From: Sphagnum compactum
Taxonomy: Eukaryota > Bryophyta > Sphagnopsida > Sphagnales
Assembly (NCBI GenBank): GCA_965153455.1
Contig: OZ234496.1
Coordinates: 12,206,304-12,270,303, forward strand
Reading direction: 5' to 3'
DNA length: 64,000 nt
Part shown: in pieces, positions 34,593 to 47,760 of the stretch
Layout: each line of letters starts with the position of its first letter
Numbering within the stretch: the stretch's first letter is position 1
Program-made: the position numbers and the translations under genes
Notes under the pieces: model-generated
Database searches by the model: none
What the model saw: the letters and a program-made list of their open reading frames with translations, nothing else
What the model was told of the DNA's origin: nothing

Positions 34593-35849
34593 TATCCTTG
34601 GATTTAGGGCAAGGCCAAAATAAACAAACAAACTTACATATAACGATAATGGGAGGGTATTATTGTTGGGATAGAACACATACTTGCACATCCCTGACAG
34701 GGTTTTTCTTTTCTCAAATTTCTCAAGTAGGTGTACTGGCGAGGATCCTCAGCATTAATTAGAAATAAATGGCGACTGTCCTGATGGACTAGTAGATCTT
34801 TTTTGGAATCCTGCCTAGTTCTGGCGACCTGATGAAACACACTGTCTAAATCTGGCGACTGTTAACTTTTTTTTTTTTTTTTCCCCTCAAGATATGACAA
34901 ATTTTTAAAAAAATTCTCAAAAATCCCTTTGTTGGATTTGCCAACTTTTTTTTTTTTTGGGGTCAAGTGGCGAATATTCGTCACGAAAAGAAACTACCCT
35001 GATCACTCACATGATTCCTTTTGAAAAAGAGCCCAGAAAATATCATGAAAAAGTATTGTAAAAAGCAATGCCGAAAAGCAATGATGAACGAACCCTAAGC
35101 TTACGGACGCATGGGAGAATATATGGCAAAGTCAATAATAATATCACCAACATCAAAAGGAAGAGAGAAAATAAAGAAACCCCAAATTTCCTTGTATGTT
35201 CGAGTGTTGTACTGATATCAACTTTTGAACAAAATACCAGACGGGTCCTGGTATGGGGACGATTTATTTATTTGGGCTCTGTGTGATGCGATGCTTCACA
35301 CTACCAGTGACGATGATTAAATTATTTTGTGCGGACGTAATAGTAGTTTTGTTTTGTTGTAATCAATTTTGTAATTTTCAAAAGATAAAAATTGGGTATA
35401 TTTATTTATTTCTTTTATTTTCCATACCCGGCAGGCACTGGTATCATGAACCTCCTCAAAAATTTCATACCAGTTGGGTACTGATGTTAGGTCAAAGGCT
35501 GATTTTTTCCGGGTATGTGGCTGGTATTGGGGCAGGCATAAACTTGATATAAACCGGGTATTTCCTCCGGTCTGTCTCATACCCAACGGGTATTGGTATA
35601 AGGCTGGTATTGACAATGAACTGGCAGTTTTAGGGCCGGTGTTTGGTGTTTTCTAGAAATGAAAAAACCCTGACTACGCTACCTATATACCGGCACCGGG
35701 TCTTTGATTTACTGAGAACCATGAATAGGGTTCCAAAGAACCGCCCTGATACCCACCAAGGGGGGGTCTGTTGCCTGTTCCTGTTTCTAATAACCGCCCC
35801 ACGCTGGTGATGGCACTTTTGATGGTACCTACCTACCTGGCAAGTGGAG
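34593..35849. other. Unassigned spacer with repeated GGTAT/ATACC words
   Basis: Two poly-T tracts lie at 34868-34883 and 34947-34959. From 35200 to 35700 the words CTGGTAT, ATACCAG, GGGTATT and CATACCC recur on both strands, giving many short dyads. The frames of 99 codons here overlap on opposite strands and look like repeat by-products. Confidence 0.4.
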
Positions 35850-36356
35850 GATTTGGGTGTCGGGGTGGGCGGGGGGGAGACTTAGGTGGTTCTGTCGGTT
35901 TGTGGGTGGGGCTTTTGGATGGAAAACATCCAGAAAGCAGGGTTCAGTTCGTGAGAAGAGAAATGCGAGGAAGGACACAGGGAAGGAAAATCGCACACAG
36001 AGTCGGAGAAGAGAATGCCACGCAGTAGCTGCCTCGTGCCGTGTCCCTCACCCCTTCTTCCTTCCTAGGCAGCCAGGCTCGCTGGCTGTTGTGTCTTCTC
36101 AACTGCGTTGCATGAGGTAAGTCTTCTTCCTCCTCCTCCTCTTCTTTTTCTTCTTTTTCTTCTGCTGTTGCTGTACTCCGTCTTTGTATGACAAAATTTG
36201 AGAATCCAACCAAACAAAACCAGGAACAAAAACTGTAGGAAAAGTCTCCGAGACCAAATCATTCAACGAGGCACTTGCTTGGTGGACTCCTTGCTTAGCC
36301 TCCTACCCCCGGGCACTTCGCGCTAATTTTCATTTTTGGTGCATTGCTTTGTAGCC
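35850..36356 (+). promoter_or_regulatory. Promoter, 5' leader and leader intron of the ABC transporter gene
   Basis: GC-rich DNA begins at about 35830. A non-coding exon appears to end at 36116 (ATGAG followed by GTAAGT) and to rejoin at 36355 (TTTGTAG before CCATGG), giving a 238-bp leader intron that starts with a CTT/CCT tract. The exon end contains an ATG at 36112 that splicing places 7 nt upstream of the main ATG in a different frame (see findings). No TATA box was identified with confidence. Confidence 0.55.
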
Positions 36357-39300
36357 ATGGGCGCCACTGCGAAAACCCCGCTGTTGCAGGCCCAGGATCA
36401 CAATGCGCACGTAAGTTTCCGCTCTTGCTTTCTGTTGCATCCGGTACGTATGTGTATGTGTATTGATTTGTTTGTCTCGTGATGTTGCTGGTCGAGAAAA
36501 TACAATTGCAATGTGCCTTGTATCCGAGTTTGTTCCAAGGAGTTTTGAATTAATGTGAGAGAATTTTGTTGATAGATCTGTCGATCTTTTCTTCTGCATG
36601 CCTGACTGAGCACAATTTGCCACGGGGATGAGATCCTGAAGACGTCCAGGATATCAGAAACCCTAAGAAATTTCTAGAATCTCTAGGGTTTATTGCAATT
36701 TTGTGATATCATGTTTGGACATGATTCTGGAGTTTTGGGGAGCTTGTTGAGCACAGTGGCAGTGGCATGTGGAAATTTCTCCATCTATTTTTCAGTGAAA
36801 AGATCGATGGAAATTCACCTCACCTGCAAATAACTTGGTGGCTATGTCTTACTGTTGTAGGAATTTTTTTTTCACATAGTAGATGCTCATCAGCCTGCAT
36901 TAGGTAGGTATGATGAATCATGCAGGTATTTTATTCTGTAGAGGATGAATGAACTCCAATCAGCAACCAGGATGAATGAACATCATTGTCTTGAGAGGTG
37001 GTGGAGACAGTGCCAAATTGAGGAACAAACAAAACCTTTTTGAGTTTGCTGATAGAGAATTTATTTTGCTGTTGTTGTTGGATCCCAAAGCACACACACA
37101 TTCAACCATTGGAATTGATTGCTGAAATGGTTTTTGGTGAAGGAATTGTGTTTGGGACACTGCTTGTTGATGGCAGAGTAGTCATCTATGGGTTTGTCTG
37201 GGCAAAATGATGTATGTTGGCTCCTGGTATGTTCTAATGTTTATTTGGCTGTTTTCTTTTGAAACTGAGCAGAATGGGAAGACAACAGCAGGGGAAGATG
37301 TTCATGCAGTGTCTGATCTTGAGGCTGGTGATGTGGTCAAGGTAAAAAGACTTTGAGAGAACTTGCCTATTTGGTGCTTTAGTTTAACCTTTAGCTCTTG
37401 TGTTCTTGCTTAGGTAAATTGGGTTTATCTTGTATACCCCATTGTGGAGCTGCCACTTTCCATATGCGTGTGATCAGGCAGAGTCTGAATAGTATTTTGT
37501 TGGGTGAGGAACATTGCAGCTTTAAGTTTTGTTCAGATGTACCAAGAAATGTGTTGAAATGCCCAAGTATATTCATCATCACTGTTCAGTGTTTTTCTCA
37601 AGTCCTTGAGGAGTGAGGTGTATGAGCATCTGTTTTCCCTCCTGGTGTATTTAGGTTTCCTCAGTAGCGCTGACATGGTTTGTGTGCATGGTCATTTTGG
37701 CTGTAGGCTAATAATGTTGGATTTGGCCGCATACTGGAGTTGGTAAGTCATCAGTGACCCATTGCCCAACTGCAAAACTATGATTGGAAGCCTCTCATAA
37801 TAGGTCTAGAATTGTTTGTGATTGTTGAGGCAGTTGAATCTAGCTATTATGTTCATATTCTATTGTTAGTTGTCAACCAATTGGTGAAATTATCCTTACA
37901 ACATCACTGTTAGCATTGGTCCCAGCAACTTTGATGAAAGGGATGCTGTCACTGGGCACAGTGGTCTGTCAGTTGAAAGTCATTCTGGGTTCTCTGGAAT
38001 GGCATATCTAAATTCATTCATGCCACACTCAAATAATTGAGTAAGAGCTGAGGACCTCTCTGTTTGAAATTCCAGAATCATGCAACGAAGAATACATTCC
38101 TTCCAGATGAAAAGGGGAAAATATCAGAGGGCATGTGGAATTTAATTGTCTCTCTTCTCTGAGGGAGTTGAATGGATTTTTGTCAAGGTTGTGTTTCCAG
38201 GCCTCATAGGACTACAGTATCAAAGCTGATGTTGTTTAATTTGTTTTGCCAGGCCAAGCCAGAAACCACTGTGCTAATTTTTGCAACAATTGCCTTGCTG
38301 GTTTCATCATTATCGAACGTGCTACTGGTCTGTGCTCACTTTACTTTTTAATTCAATGTCAGGTGTAAACATTTTCCTGTTGGACCTGTAGGCAAGGCAT
38401 TTCGTTTTTTCTTCTTGCTTGGGTTGTCTTTATCTCATCTACAAGCAACGAGTTTAAATTAGGCTATCCATGTTGGCCAAACAGAATGAGAGGGTGGGTG
38501 TAAAGATCATTTGTTGATCTCTCTGCCAGTGGTAGTGACCATTTTTTTTGTGATGTTGAGAGTTGGACTTACCAGTTGGGTTGGGCTGGATTGACAGCCT
38601 ATGTTCGCAGGTAAAGTTATTGACATAGTGACGGCACACCCTGATACTGAGGAAGGCCGAAAAGAGGCTCTGCAGGCAGTCAACCAGACTATACTTCTTA
38701 TTGTTGCAGTTGTCATTGTAGGGTATGTAGTTTGTGTACCCTGCTCCTATCATACCATGCTAGATCAGCCGATGTGATTGAATGGACTTCTCCATGTATT
38801 ATTATGGGTATGGTAGAATTTAAGTCAATGTGATTTGATGTCCAATCGTCAACTCTGATTGTACTGATCTCTTTTCACTTACTGCAAGCATTGCGTGGCC
38901 CCAAAATCTACCATCCAGTTTTTGAGAGTTCTTTAAAGCTAGGCTAGCTTTCATTGATATTTTTGTCTCAGCCATTGTGGCTGTTCTTCTGAAAACTTTG
39001 ATCACATCCAAGAGGGGCCAGAAAGTATGCTGGATATTCATGACCAACCATATCAGTAGCACAGTCAAAATGACACTTGAAATGATTTTGATGTGCTCAG
39101 ATCTATAGCGGCCATGATACGGGCCTACTTATTCACAGCAGCAAGTGAGCGTGTTGTTGCTAAACTAAAGAAGGATTTATTCAATTGCCTCATAGAGCAG
39201 GTATGCTGTTCTCTTCTGTATGTCTGTCATGTTGTTTTTTTACAGAGTTACAGCTTTGATAATATTTGGTGGCTACTATTGATACAGTGAGGTCATAGAT

Positions 39301-42300
39301 TACTTGTTCTTTTTGAAAACCAGCTGCTTTGAAACTTTTATCATAATTCTAACCTGAATCCTCTTGCCTCATCTTTTGGGGTGTAGGAGATTGCATTTTT
39401 TGATGTGACAAGGACAGGAGAGCTCCTGAACCGACTTTCAGAGGACACCCAAGTGATTAAGAATGCTGCCACCACAAATTTATCAGAGGCATTGCGCAGT
39501 CTTGCAACTACACTAATTGGAGTTGGATTCATGTTTCAGACCTCATGGCACCTTACCGGTGGGTTCTGTTTCCAAACCTTTTTGGCTTTTGTTGCATTCT
39601 TGTTGAGCTGTCATGGCTATCCACGTTGTTACAGCTGAAGTTACTAACTCCTGTCCCAAAACAAGGTTGCATTAAGGCTAAGCTTTTGTAGCAGCCGTTG
39701 CCTTGGTGCTTGCAATAATGGTAACAGGATGTAACTTTGGCCATGTGCACAATATTAGGCACATGTGACATGTGCTGTAGACCTCAATCAGGCAACCAGT
39801 TAGTCTTTGGGGAGAACATGCAAAATGTCATGGCAGTACTGGATCAGATCCTGATCCTGAGGCTGAGGGCACAATTTGATGGGCTGTCACTGACTTAGTT
39901 ATCCTCGTCTGTTATTCTTTCATGTGGATGCAGTGCTTGCTCTTATTGTTGTTCCTGCAATATCATTGGGTATCCGAGCATTTGGGAAATACCTTCGTGA
40001 TCTTTCACACAAAACACAAGCTGCAGCTGCCTTAGCTGGCTCAATTGCTGAGGTTCTCCCTTCTGAGGTTTCTCCTACTGTTTGATGGTTGGAAAAGCAG
40101 CTCAAGAGTTATTTGAAAGGGAATACTACTAGATCTTGTGAACAGGAATGATGATATTGGGTTGCACTTGACCACCACAGGAGTCTTTTGGTTCAGTTAG
40201 AACTGTGCGCTCATTTGCAAATGAGGAATATGAACGCTTACGCTATGCTGAGAAAGTGGATGACACTCTCAAGCTGGGTCTTCAACAAGCTGTATGTCCC
40301 TTCCATACTGTGTTTGCATTGTCAAGGTGTATTTGGAGGCTTCTGGTAATGTGAGGTCTTGCTATCAAAAATATGGACTGCTCTGCAAGTGAAGGCATAG
40401 CTCTCTGAGGTGAGAAAGTGTATTGGATCAGAAAATTTAATGCATGGCCCTTTAGCAATGTGCCATGTCTAGATGTTCTAGGCCTTTTAGGAGTGAAGGA
40501 CAAAGATTGCCCTGTATGACTTGTGTGCTGCTGTGTGACAGTTAGTGATGGGCTTATTTATGGGAGCTATATCTGCCTCAGCAACTTTGGCTATAGTTGC
40601 AGTAGTGGTTTATGGTGCCCGCCTTACTATTGCTGGTGAAATGACTACAGGCACTCTCACTGCTTTTATTCTCTACAGTTTAACAGGTTTGGTTCCTCAC
40701 TGGTTTGTACTATGTCCATAAAGCAACTTTCATGTATGGCCCTGCACTGTGCTACATGGTGATTGATATTTGTTGAGGCATGTAATCATGTCATCTGATA
40801 TGATAGATCTTGTCTGCATTTGGCAGGTGAGATTAGGATACAAAGATACATCTTTATTAGTTGGCCATTCATCAAAATATCTTCATTTGCAATCAGGGCC
40901 CATAAACATTTTTCATCTGACTCTAAGTAATTCTGTTTGTCTCCGGTTCTCAGTTGGCCTGTCACTCGCCGCTCTCTCTGGTCTATATACAACGGCCATG
41001 AAGGCAGCAGGAGCCAGCAGGCGTGTCTTTCAATTGCTAGACCGGGTTTCACATATGCCAAAGGCTGGAGACCAAATTCCACTTGGGTAAAATAAGCAGC
41101 CTTTGCCTGTAGAAAGTCCTATAATATGTGTTATCTGGTGATCTTGATTCTCATGTTTGGTATAATCAATGCATCCTACTCCTTTGTTTGTGGGCATTTG
41201 GGAATGAATCTCCATAATCCATTTATCCTCTTATTCAGAAGTTCCGTTGGAATGAGTAGTTTCTTGCAGAGGAATATGGCCTTTGATCTGTTTCTTTCTG
41301 GCTCCTTTCCATGTTGGAGTATAATACCCTGAGGTAGAAGGCACTATGACCAAAATTTCGTGGTAATGAAATCCTTAATTAGAGAACAGAAAAATCTCCT
41401 TTGAGATGCATGTGTTGCTAGACTAGTCTGATAAATATTTCAGAATCATCAGTTTGTTTCAAAGCCTCCCTGTCCCCTAACACTAAAGGCTGCAGATAGA
41501 CTTCCCAAGTTGATGAACCTGTACTGCAGGGATGATGAGGATGGGGAGGTGAAGCTCGAGGATGTGTGGTTTGCTTATCCGTCACGTCCCAAAGATTTGG
41601 TTCTCAAGGTAAAGTTATATTTCAACATGTATCTGTCAGGGTGAAAGTTTGTTATTTTCCAAGATTGCACTACAAAGTCAGAAAATAGACTCCAACATTT
41701 TTCTTTTGACTTTGCAGGGAGTAAACCTAACTTTAAAGCCAGGAGCAAAAGTTGCCCTTGTTGGGCCCTCTGGAGGTGGAAAGGTATGACTTGATTTACC
41801 TTGCATTGTGTAATTGTGCAGTTGATACTTTGAGCTGATATATTGTAATCCAATGTTGTTTATGACTCACAGCAACTGTCATGATTGCTCTGTTTCTCTA
41901 CATACTCTTTGCAAGATTCTATTTCATTGTGCAAGCTTTAGTTCTGGATGTGCCATACCGACTGGCATGCATTTAGCATGCACTGATGCAGTTGTCATTC
42001 ATGAGATGTTACAACCAACCATATGCTTAGTGAAAATGGCATCTGATGAGTTCACTGAGAATCAATAGCAATGCATTTTTTTTCTTGCTTGTGGTAGAGT
42101 ACGATTGCAAATCTTGTTGAGCGGTTTTATGATCCTGACAAGGGATCTATCACTCTCAATGGGACACCTTTGAAGGATATCAGCCATCAACATCTTCATG
42201 AGAAGGTATGAAGCTCAAGGAACTCTTCTCTATTCTTAGTGTACCAACCCTAATGCGGGCCTCCTGACAATAGGCCTGCTATGCAACTTTAACAGCACGT

Positions 42301-43780
42301 GTGTGCCCTACAACATGCTATATATCTTATTAAAAGCATGCCCAGCAGCAGCCCCCATTTGAGCCTCTATCAGTATTTTAGCACATCCAAGGTGCAGTGT
42401 TAATTCCTCCCACATCCCCATCCATAAACCTGAAAAGTGTAATGAATAAAGTGATAAACCATTTCCTACCACCTGGGCCAAATTACAGTCAAACATGTGA
42501 GTTGAACCAACATTTTGATTTTGAAACTTAGGACAAAGGTGCTGAAATTTCAGAGATGTGTTGGCTGAATATTTTTCAGATAAGCATCGTGAGCCAGGAG
42601 CCTACTTTGTTCAACTGTACCATTGCCAAGAACATTTCATATGGAATGAAAGGAACTGTGATGGCTGCTGACATTGAACATGTAGCTGTAAGTCCCCTCT
42701 CTTTCATGCATTCTCCTATGCAATTGGTTGACAGAAGACCTGAGGTACAGAGGTGTGTGGTAGTGATTGTTTTACTGGGTTGAACTCTCAGGTGATGGCA
42801 AATGCACATGAGTTCATTTCAAAGTTTCCAGAGGGGTATGAAACGGATGTCGGTGAAAGAGGTGTGCGGTTATCTGGGGGCCAAAAGCAGCGAATAGCCA
42901 TAGCGAGAGCTCTTTTGATGGACTCTCGAGTGCTCCTGCTGGATGAGGCTACTAGTGCCTTGGATGCTGAGAGCGAGTACTTGGTCCAGGTAAGGCTCAG
43001 TGTTATCTATATAGTCCAATGCAGCAACTACCCTGTCCACCTTTTCCCATTGCTGGTTATGCCCAACTGAGATGAATCTAAAAGGCAGGCTATTGATATC
43101 TTTGATCTTGACAATGCTAGCCAAAGCCCCAGAACTGGATTACCTCAATTGCTTATGAGTTGAATGCCCATGTCAAGCTTACAATGACCTGATTGTGGGA
43201 TAACTGGTTAATCATGCCAGCTTTGATAATGCTTTGACTATCACTTAACAAAGATGAAGACAAAAGATACTTTGATTGACAGAAAATCAAAGAGACCTTA
43301 CATTTTGTTAGCACTGTATTTATGGACCTTTTCTTTTGTAGAGCTTCCACATATGTTCTCACACTGGTCATGCTGGTGGCCAGTTTTAGTGAACTTTGAC
43401 ATGTCATAATGTGTGACATTGAGCATTGAGCAATCCTGCAATTAGACCAGTTGGTCAAATGGTTGGGCAGTTGTCAAATTTGGGGCCTTGGTTGTATGGT
43501 AAACTGGGTGGACCAGTATGTCTAAAGGCTTGTTTCTCTTTATCTGCAGGATGCGATGGACCGTTTAATGAAGGGCCGGACTGTGTTGGTGATAGCACAT
43601 CGATTGTCAACTGTTCAGAGTGCTGATACTGTAGCTGTCATAGCTGATGGTAGAGTAGCTGAGCAGGGTACCCATGCAGACCTGCTCAAGAGTAATGGCC
43701 TGTACGCAGCCCTAGTTCGTCGGCAATTGCAAGGCTCTGGAAGTACCTCTGGTGGCAATGGTCTTGATCAACTGGCATAG
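36357..43780 (+). CDS. ABCB27: Half-size ABC transporter of the TAP2/ALS1 group (subfamily B)
   Basis: Seventeen coding exons: 36357-36410, 37273-37341, 37707-37742, 38253-38327, 38598-38722, 39101-39200, 39387-39558, 39934-40052, 40181-40291, 40542-40686, 40954-41086, 41530-41608, 41718-41783, 42098-42205, 42580-42687, 42792-42989 and 43550-43780. Sum 1929 nt, 642 aa, about the length of Arabidopsis ALS1. Membrane segments begin near residues 57, 108, 194 and 288. The nucleotide-binding domain has an A-loop tyrosine (Y396), Walker A GPSGGGKST split by an intron at 428/429, a Q-loop (SQEPTLF), LSGGQ at 527-531, Walker B VLLLDE at 547-552, and the switch histidine H583. All catalytic residues are present, so the protein should hydrolyse ATP as a dimer. 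By family it is a tonoplast transporter linked to aluminium tolerance. The short N-terminus (TPLLQ) has no obvious organelle presequence. Substrate is inference. Confidence 0.93.
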
Positions 43781-45462
43781 GTTTGTCTAGCTTCCAGCAC
43801 TTGAATCTTAGAAAGAAGCAGGTTTCTGCCAGTGCAATGAGTCATTTTTCAGGTGTCAAGGTTAACCTGAAACTGCAGCACCATAGGAGCATGTATTATG
43901 CATTAGGGTGGAACATGAGCAAATTTCTAACTGAACTAGAAGGGTCCTGGATTTAGGCCATATATGCTAATACTTCAACTTGGTTGCTGTTCCCAATATA
44001 GCCAAATGAGGAGCAGATAGGATTTCAAGGCTAGTTCCTGAAATTCAGCTGACACAGCAAGGTACTTACTAGGATTTTGAAGACTGAAACTTCAATTGAT
44101 ATCAATATATGACATTTTAGCTTTCTAACCCACTTGCAATGGCAAACACAAAATTTCAATTTTGCAGGAATTTTGGACATGCAAAAGCACAACTCAGCAG
44201 CTTGTGTAAGTCTGTTAAGAACACCCATGTGAGAGCTGGGCAGTGGCTTTCTGGTGAGGAACTTGAGATTCATGATTCATCATTTGTTTGCAAAAATGAG
44301 TTGGCAATTTGCCTTCTGAAAATATGGCATGCTCTTTCACTCAGAGATTTTATTGGGCTTGATGGGTTGCCTGAATCTTTTGGACACAGGCTAACTAATC
44401 ACTGAATACTTTTGTTGCATTTTGTGCACTCTGATGATAGCAATTAATAAATGTGTGAATTATCAATGGTGCATGATTTTCAAAGTTTTAGCAATTGCTC
44501 TCCACCCTTCATAAATGGTGGTCCTTTCCATTCACACGTTGCAAGAAACTTGATGAAAATATATAGATGAACTAACCTAACAGACATTAGAGTGTCAATA
44601 TCTGTACATGATTCTTTCACAAAGAAATGAAGCACATCAAGTGTAATTAGTGCTTGATTTTTCATGTTTTAGTGTTAAAAATTGTATTAAAATTTTAATT
44701 TTTAAAAACATGATTAAATAATAAAATAAATTCAATTTTTTAAATGACATAATTTTTAAAAATATTTTTGTATGATAATATAATGCAAAATATTTTTGAA
44801 CCAATTTTTTTTTTTTTTTTTTTGCAATTTATAACTAAAATATTCTTAGTATATTTCCAAAAAATTTCAAAATAAACATTCCTTAAGTCCTTACTTAGGG
44901 TGCACTTTCAACTCATTATTTTTTGAATACATCTTACACAATAATTTGGACGGAGTCAACAAAAACATATTAAGGTGAATTAATATGAAAAATGAAAAAT
45001 GTATTTTGAGAGTCCATATCCAATGTGTTTTGAGCTTAATAAAATTAAGCTTCAAATTTTAAAAATGTGCAAATGATGTTGAAGTAAATTTTTTTCTATA
45101 TTCAAGTTTAAACTTTTTAAAACACATTTATTAAACTAGGGCTCCACATTGTTCGCCACAATCATTTACACATTTTATGTTGAAAGGAGAAAGTGACAAG
45201 CTTTTGCCAATTATATGTCACTTAATTTCAGGGCCCCAACATTTAGATATGAAAATTTGATGTCAAACATTGACAATCTTGACCACTTGAACTATTTGGC
45301 CCAATTGCTCTATTCCAAGGTCATTCTCAACCACCATTAATCCCATTTATAGGTTGGACTATAAATCTCAACGAAGAAATTTAGGATTGTTGAATTCAAA
45401 CTTTAAAATATGGTCCATTTGATGTGTACTCTCATTTTTGCACGACCCAATACCTCGTATAC

Positions 45463-45503
<41 letters not shown>

Positions 45504-46343
45504 TATACAACACATATACTAAATGTTGATTTTAAATTAACACTCTCCATCCAATTTCCTCTAGTGATAGTTCCCCACTCAACCCCTTCTCTTCTTAATT
45601 TCAGAAGAGAAGTGGACCTGCATTGCTGCTTGTCATGTACCTAGTTTTGCAGTCTGAAGCCAAAATTGGTGACTGATTTGTTAACAAGTGTTATTTAGCA
45701 AGCTCAGTTGGAAATGAATAACTTGGGAGCTTTCAGGCAGCCACATAGAAAGCTCAGGAATCCCAATCTTTGTAGGAGGGGTTCAAGCTGATTTGAGGCA
45801 AATAGTTCGATGATCCTGCACCCAAATCTCAACGCGAATTTTCACTGCAATCCTTCAAGCTACTTAATAGATTAAGTTCAATATTTCACATGGGGAAAAC
45901 ACTCTAAAGAAGACAATTTATGTACACTGGATTTGACAATCAATGTTCACGTTGAAGCAGAATATCTGCCTCCAAACTCAGAACATATTTACCACCCACC
46001 ATGAAAGCAAACGACAAGCTTGATTCGGGCAAACATTTTCATTTCAATGACAACAAACGCTGGAAAATCACTTGCATTAACTGCAGCTGCAGTGTTGTAG
46101 AGCTCAGTGCTAGATCACTAAGTTGCAGTGAATCGAAAGAATGAGTGAAACCTGCAGTAAGAGGTCAGCGTATGCATAATTAGGAACAGAAAGGAAAATA
46201 TAAATGAGGGAATGTTTTTATGATCATTCAAGCTGGAAACCGCTGAGCGGCATTGTCACTAGATTCAATCTAGGTGTGTTCATGTGGCCCACACTATACA
46301 ATGGTCACCATTAAGTCCACCGGTTGGTAGTGTCGATGGTGCT
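43781..46343. other. 3' flank of the ABC gene and AT-rich spacer
   Basis: 43781 to about 44450 keeps gene-like composition and may include the 3' UTR. From 44650 the DNA is AT-rich with a T run at 44807-44823 and a (TA)n tract. The 46140-46343 part may be the 3' UTR of the minus-strand small gene, with a possible acceptor (TTACTGCAG on the minus strand near 46150). Confidence 0.5.
45462..45507. repeat. (TA)n microsatellite
   Basis: A TA dinucleotide run of about 30 bp, flanked by imperfect ATACATATG and ACACATATATATA extensions. Confidence 0.9.
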
Positions 46344-46607
46344 CTAGTTGTCGGGCCCGACGTTGCTACAGTTTGAATCATGCGAAAGAAATGGATCGAT
46401 ACTAGGCCTCGACCCGGTCACTGGATCATGCATATTCTGGCTCCGAGGTGGATATTGACTTCCTCCTGGACCTACATCCGTTACTGCACCGGCTTTAATT
46501 GCCTGACGATAGCGGTTCCACTTGATGCTGCAAATGCAGCCGATGCCGACGGCGAAGAAAACACACACCGGCACTAGCGTGAACAGAGACTCCACCAGAT
46601 TCACCAT
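46344..46607 (-). CDS. Small single-span membrane protein, function unknown
   Basis: An 87-codon frame with balanced, non-repetitive codon use in an island of higher GC. Residues about 7-28 are strongly hydrophobic (FTLVPVCVFFAVGIGCICS), followed at once by a basic patch (KWNRYRQAIK). A polar, glycine/proline/serine-rich tail of about 45 residues follows. This pattern suggests a signal-anchor protein with the tail on the side carrying the positive charge. I do not recognise the family. The start is the first ATG and leaves no room for a presequence. The region upstream on the minus strand is a GC-rich leader-like stretch. It could be a single-exon gene or the last exon of a longer one. Confidence 0.5.
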   Translation of the reverse strand: MVNLVESLFTLVPVCVFFAVGIGCICSIKWNRYRQAIKAGAVTDVGPGGSQYPPRSQNMHDPVTGSRPSIDPFLSHDSNCSNVGPDN

Positions 46608-47760
46608 ATTGTTGCTTCAACCTGATCAGCGACCCTGTAAGCCCCCTATCGCCAGCTTCCGGCGTTGCAGCTGTTCTGTCCGCACCCAGACTGGTACTTA
46701 CAACAAGTTCTCATGCAAGCTCCGAAAACAAGATCCAAATTCAAATCCGGACTCGATATGTCTTCTCGAGGAAATCTCGCATTCGAGATCAATTCGATGA
46801 GACGAATATCAGACCTGGAGCTGGCTGGAATTTCAACTTCATCAAAATTTGCAATTCCCGTGCGTATTCTTACAGATGTGCAAGTGAAGATTCCAAGGTC
46901 TGATCGTGCTCAAAATCTGTCATGCTTCCTTTTGCACTGAAGCTCATCAATGTCTGACGCGTTACACGATCTGATAGGGGGACTGACTTCGGCGTGCAGT
47001 CTCTATTGGTTTATCATGTAGATCGCATTCTAATTAGCAGCTCATGACCAGAATTAGTACTCCAGTTTTGGGTGAACTTGCAGAACAGCTCTAGATCCAA
47101 ATGCTGCTGCATCGCGCGCCTTTTGTACTTACGTTCTCGAGTACCATGGCATCTCATCAGATCTGCAATATGGATCTGACACCGAATCCGGTACAAAATC
47201 GTCAGCTGATGCTTCTGTGCCCGCAGGTGGACCCCGCCTGGCAGCAGCAGTATTCTTGGTGGACTAATAACGCCACGAGCTGCTGTACCGCTGGGCGCCA
47301 ACTGGTAAGATGCTGAATAATTTCTCCACGAGAAAAACACGAGTTCACATGACCCCAGAAAGAACGTCATTGCAGCAGCAGCGCCCCTCAATGCAGCGTG
47401 AGCTGGGAAGGAGACACACACAGTTAAAAAATCAATTGTTGCAGCTGCTGCAGCTGGAGTTGTGAGTTTCGACGGCTTGAATGTGCCAGTTCTAGACACT
47501 AATCTTGGCACCAAGAAAAAGGGGGGAAAAGTACAAATGTCGTGTCCGCGAACGTGTCGATCGATCGACAAACAATTGCAGTTGCTCACTGAATCATCCG
47601 TCGCAAGGAATCAAACCTGTCGTTTTGCTACGACAAGATTCGTGCAAATATTCCACTCCTCGTCTCCAAGTGCAGCAGGAGACCCACCAGTTGCTAAACA
47701 AAGCCTACGATGCCTGTCCAATCAAATGCAATTGCACGACAAAATGGGGGTAAAGGTTTG
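46608..47760 (-). promoter_or_regulatory. GC-rich leader/promoter-like region upstream of the small membrane-protein gene
   Basis: Composition changes abruptly at about 47760 toward normal GC, with CAG/CTG-rich phrases (GCAGCAGCAGC, GCAGCTGCTGCAGCTG). A 191-codon minus frame (47014-47589) lies here. It lacks a recognisable domain, and its composition follows the CAG/CTG repeats, so I treat it as leader or first-intron DNA, not as a separate gene. Its reality is open. Confidence 0.35.

Noticed and set aside
47014-47589. 191-codon minus frame considered as a separate gene
   Set aside because: Sequence is driven by CAG/CTG-rich DNA with no recognisable domain. More likely leader or intron DNA of the adjacent small gene, although this is not excluded.
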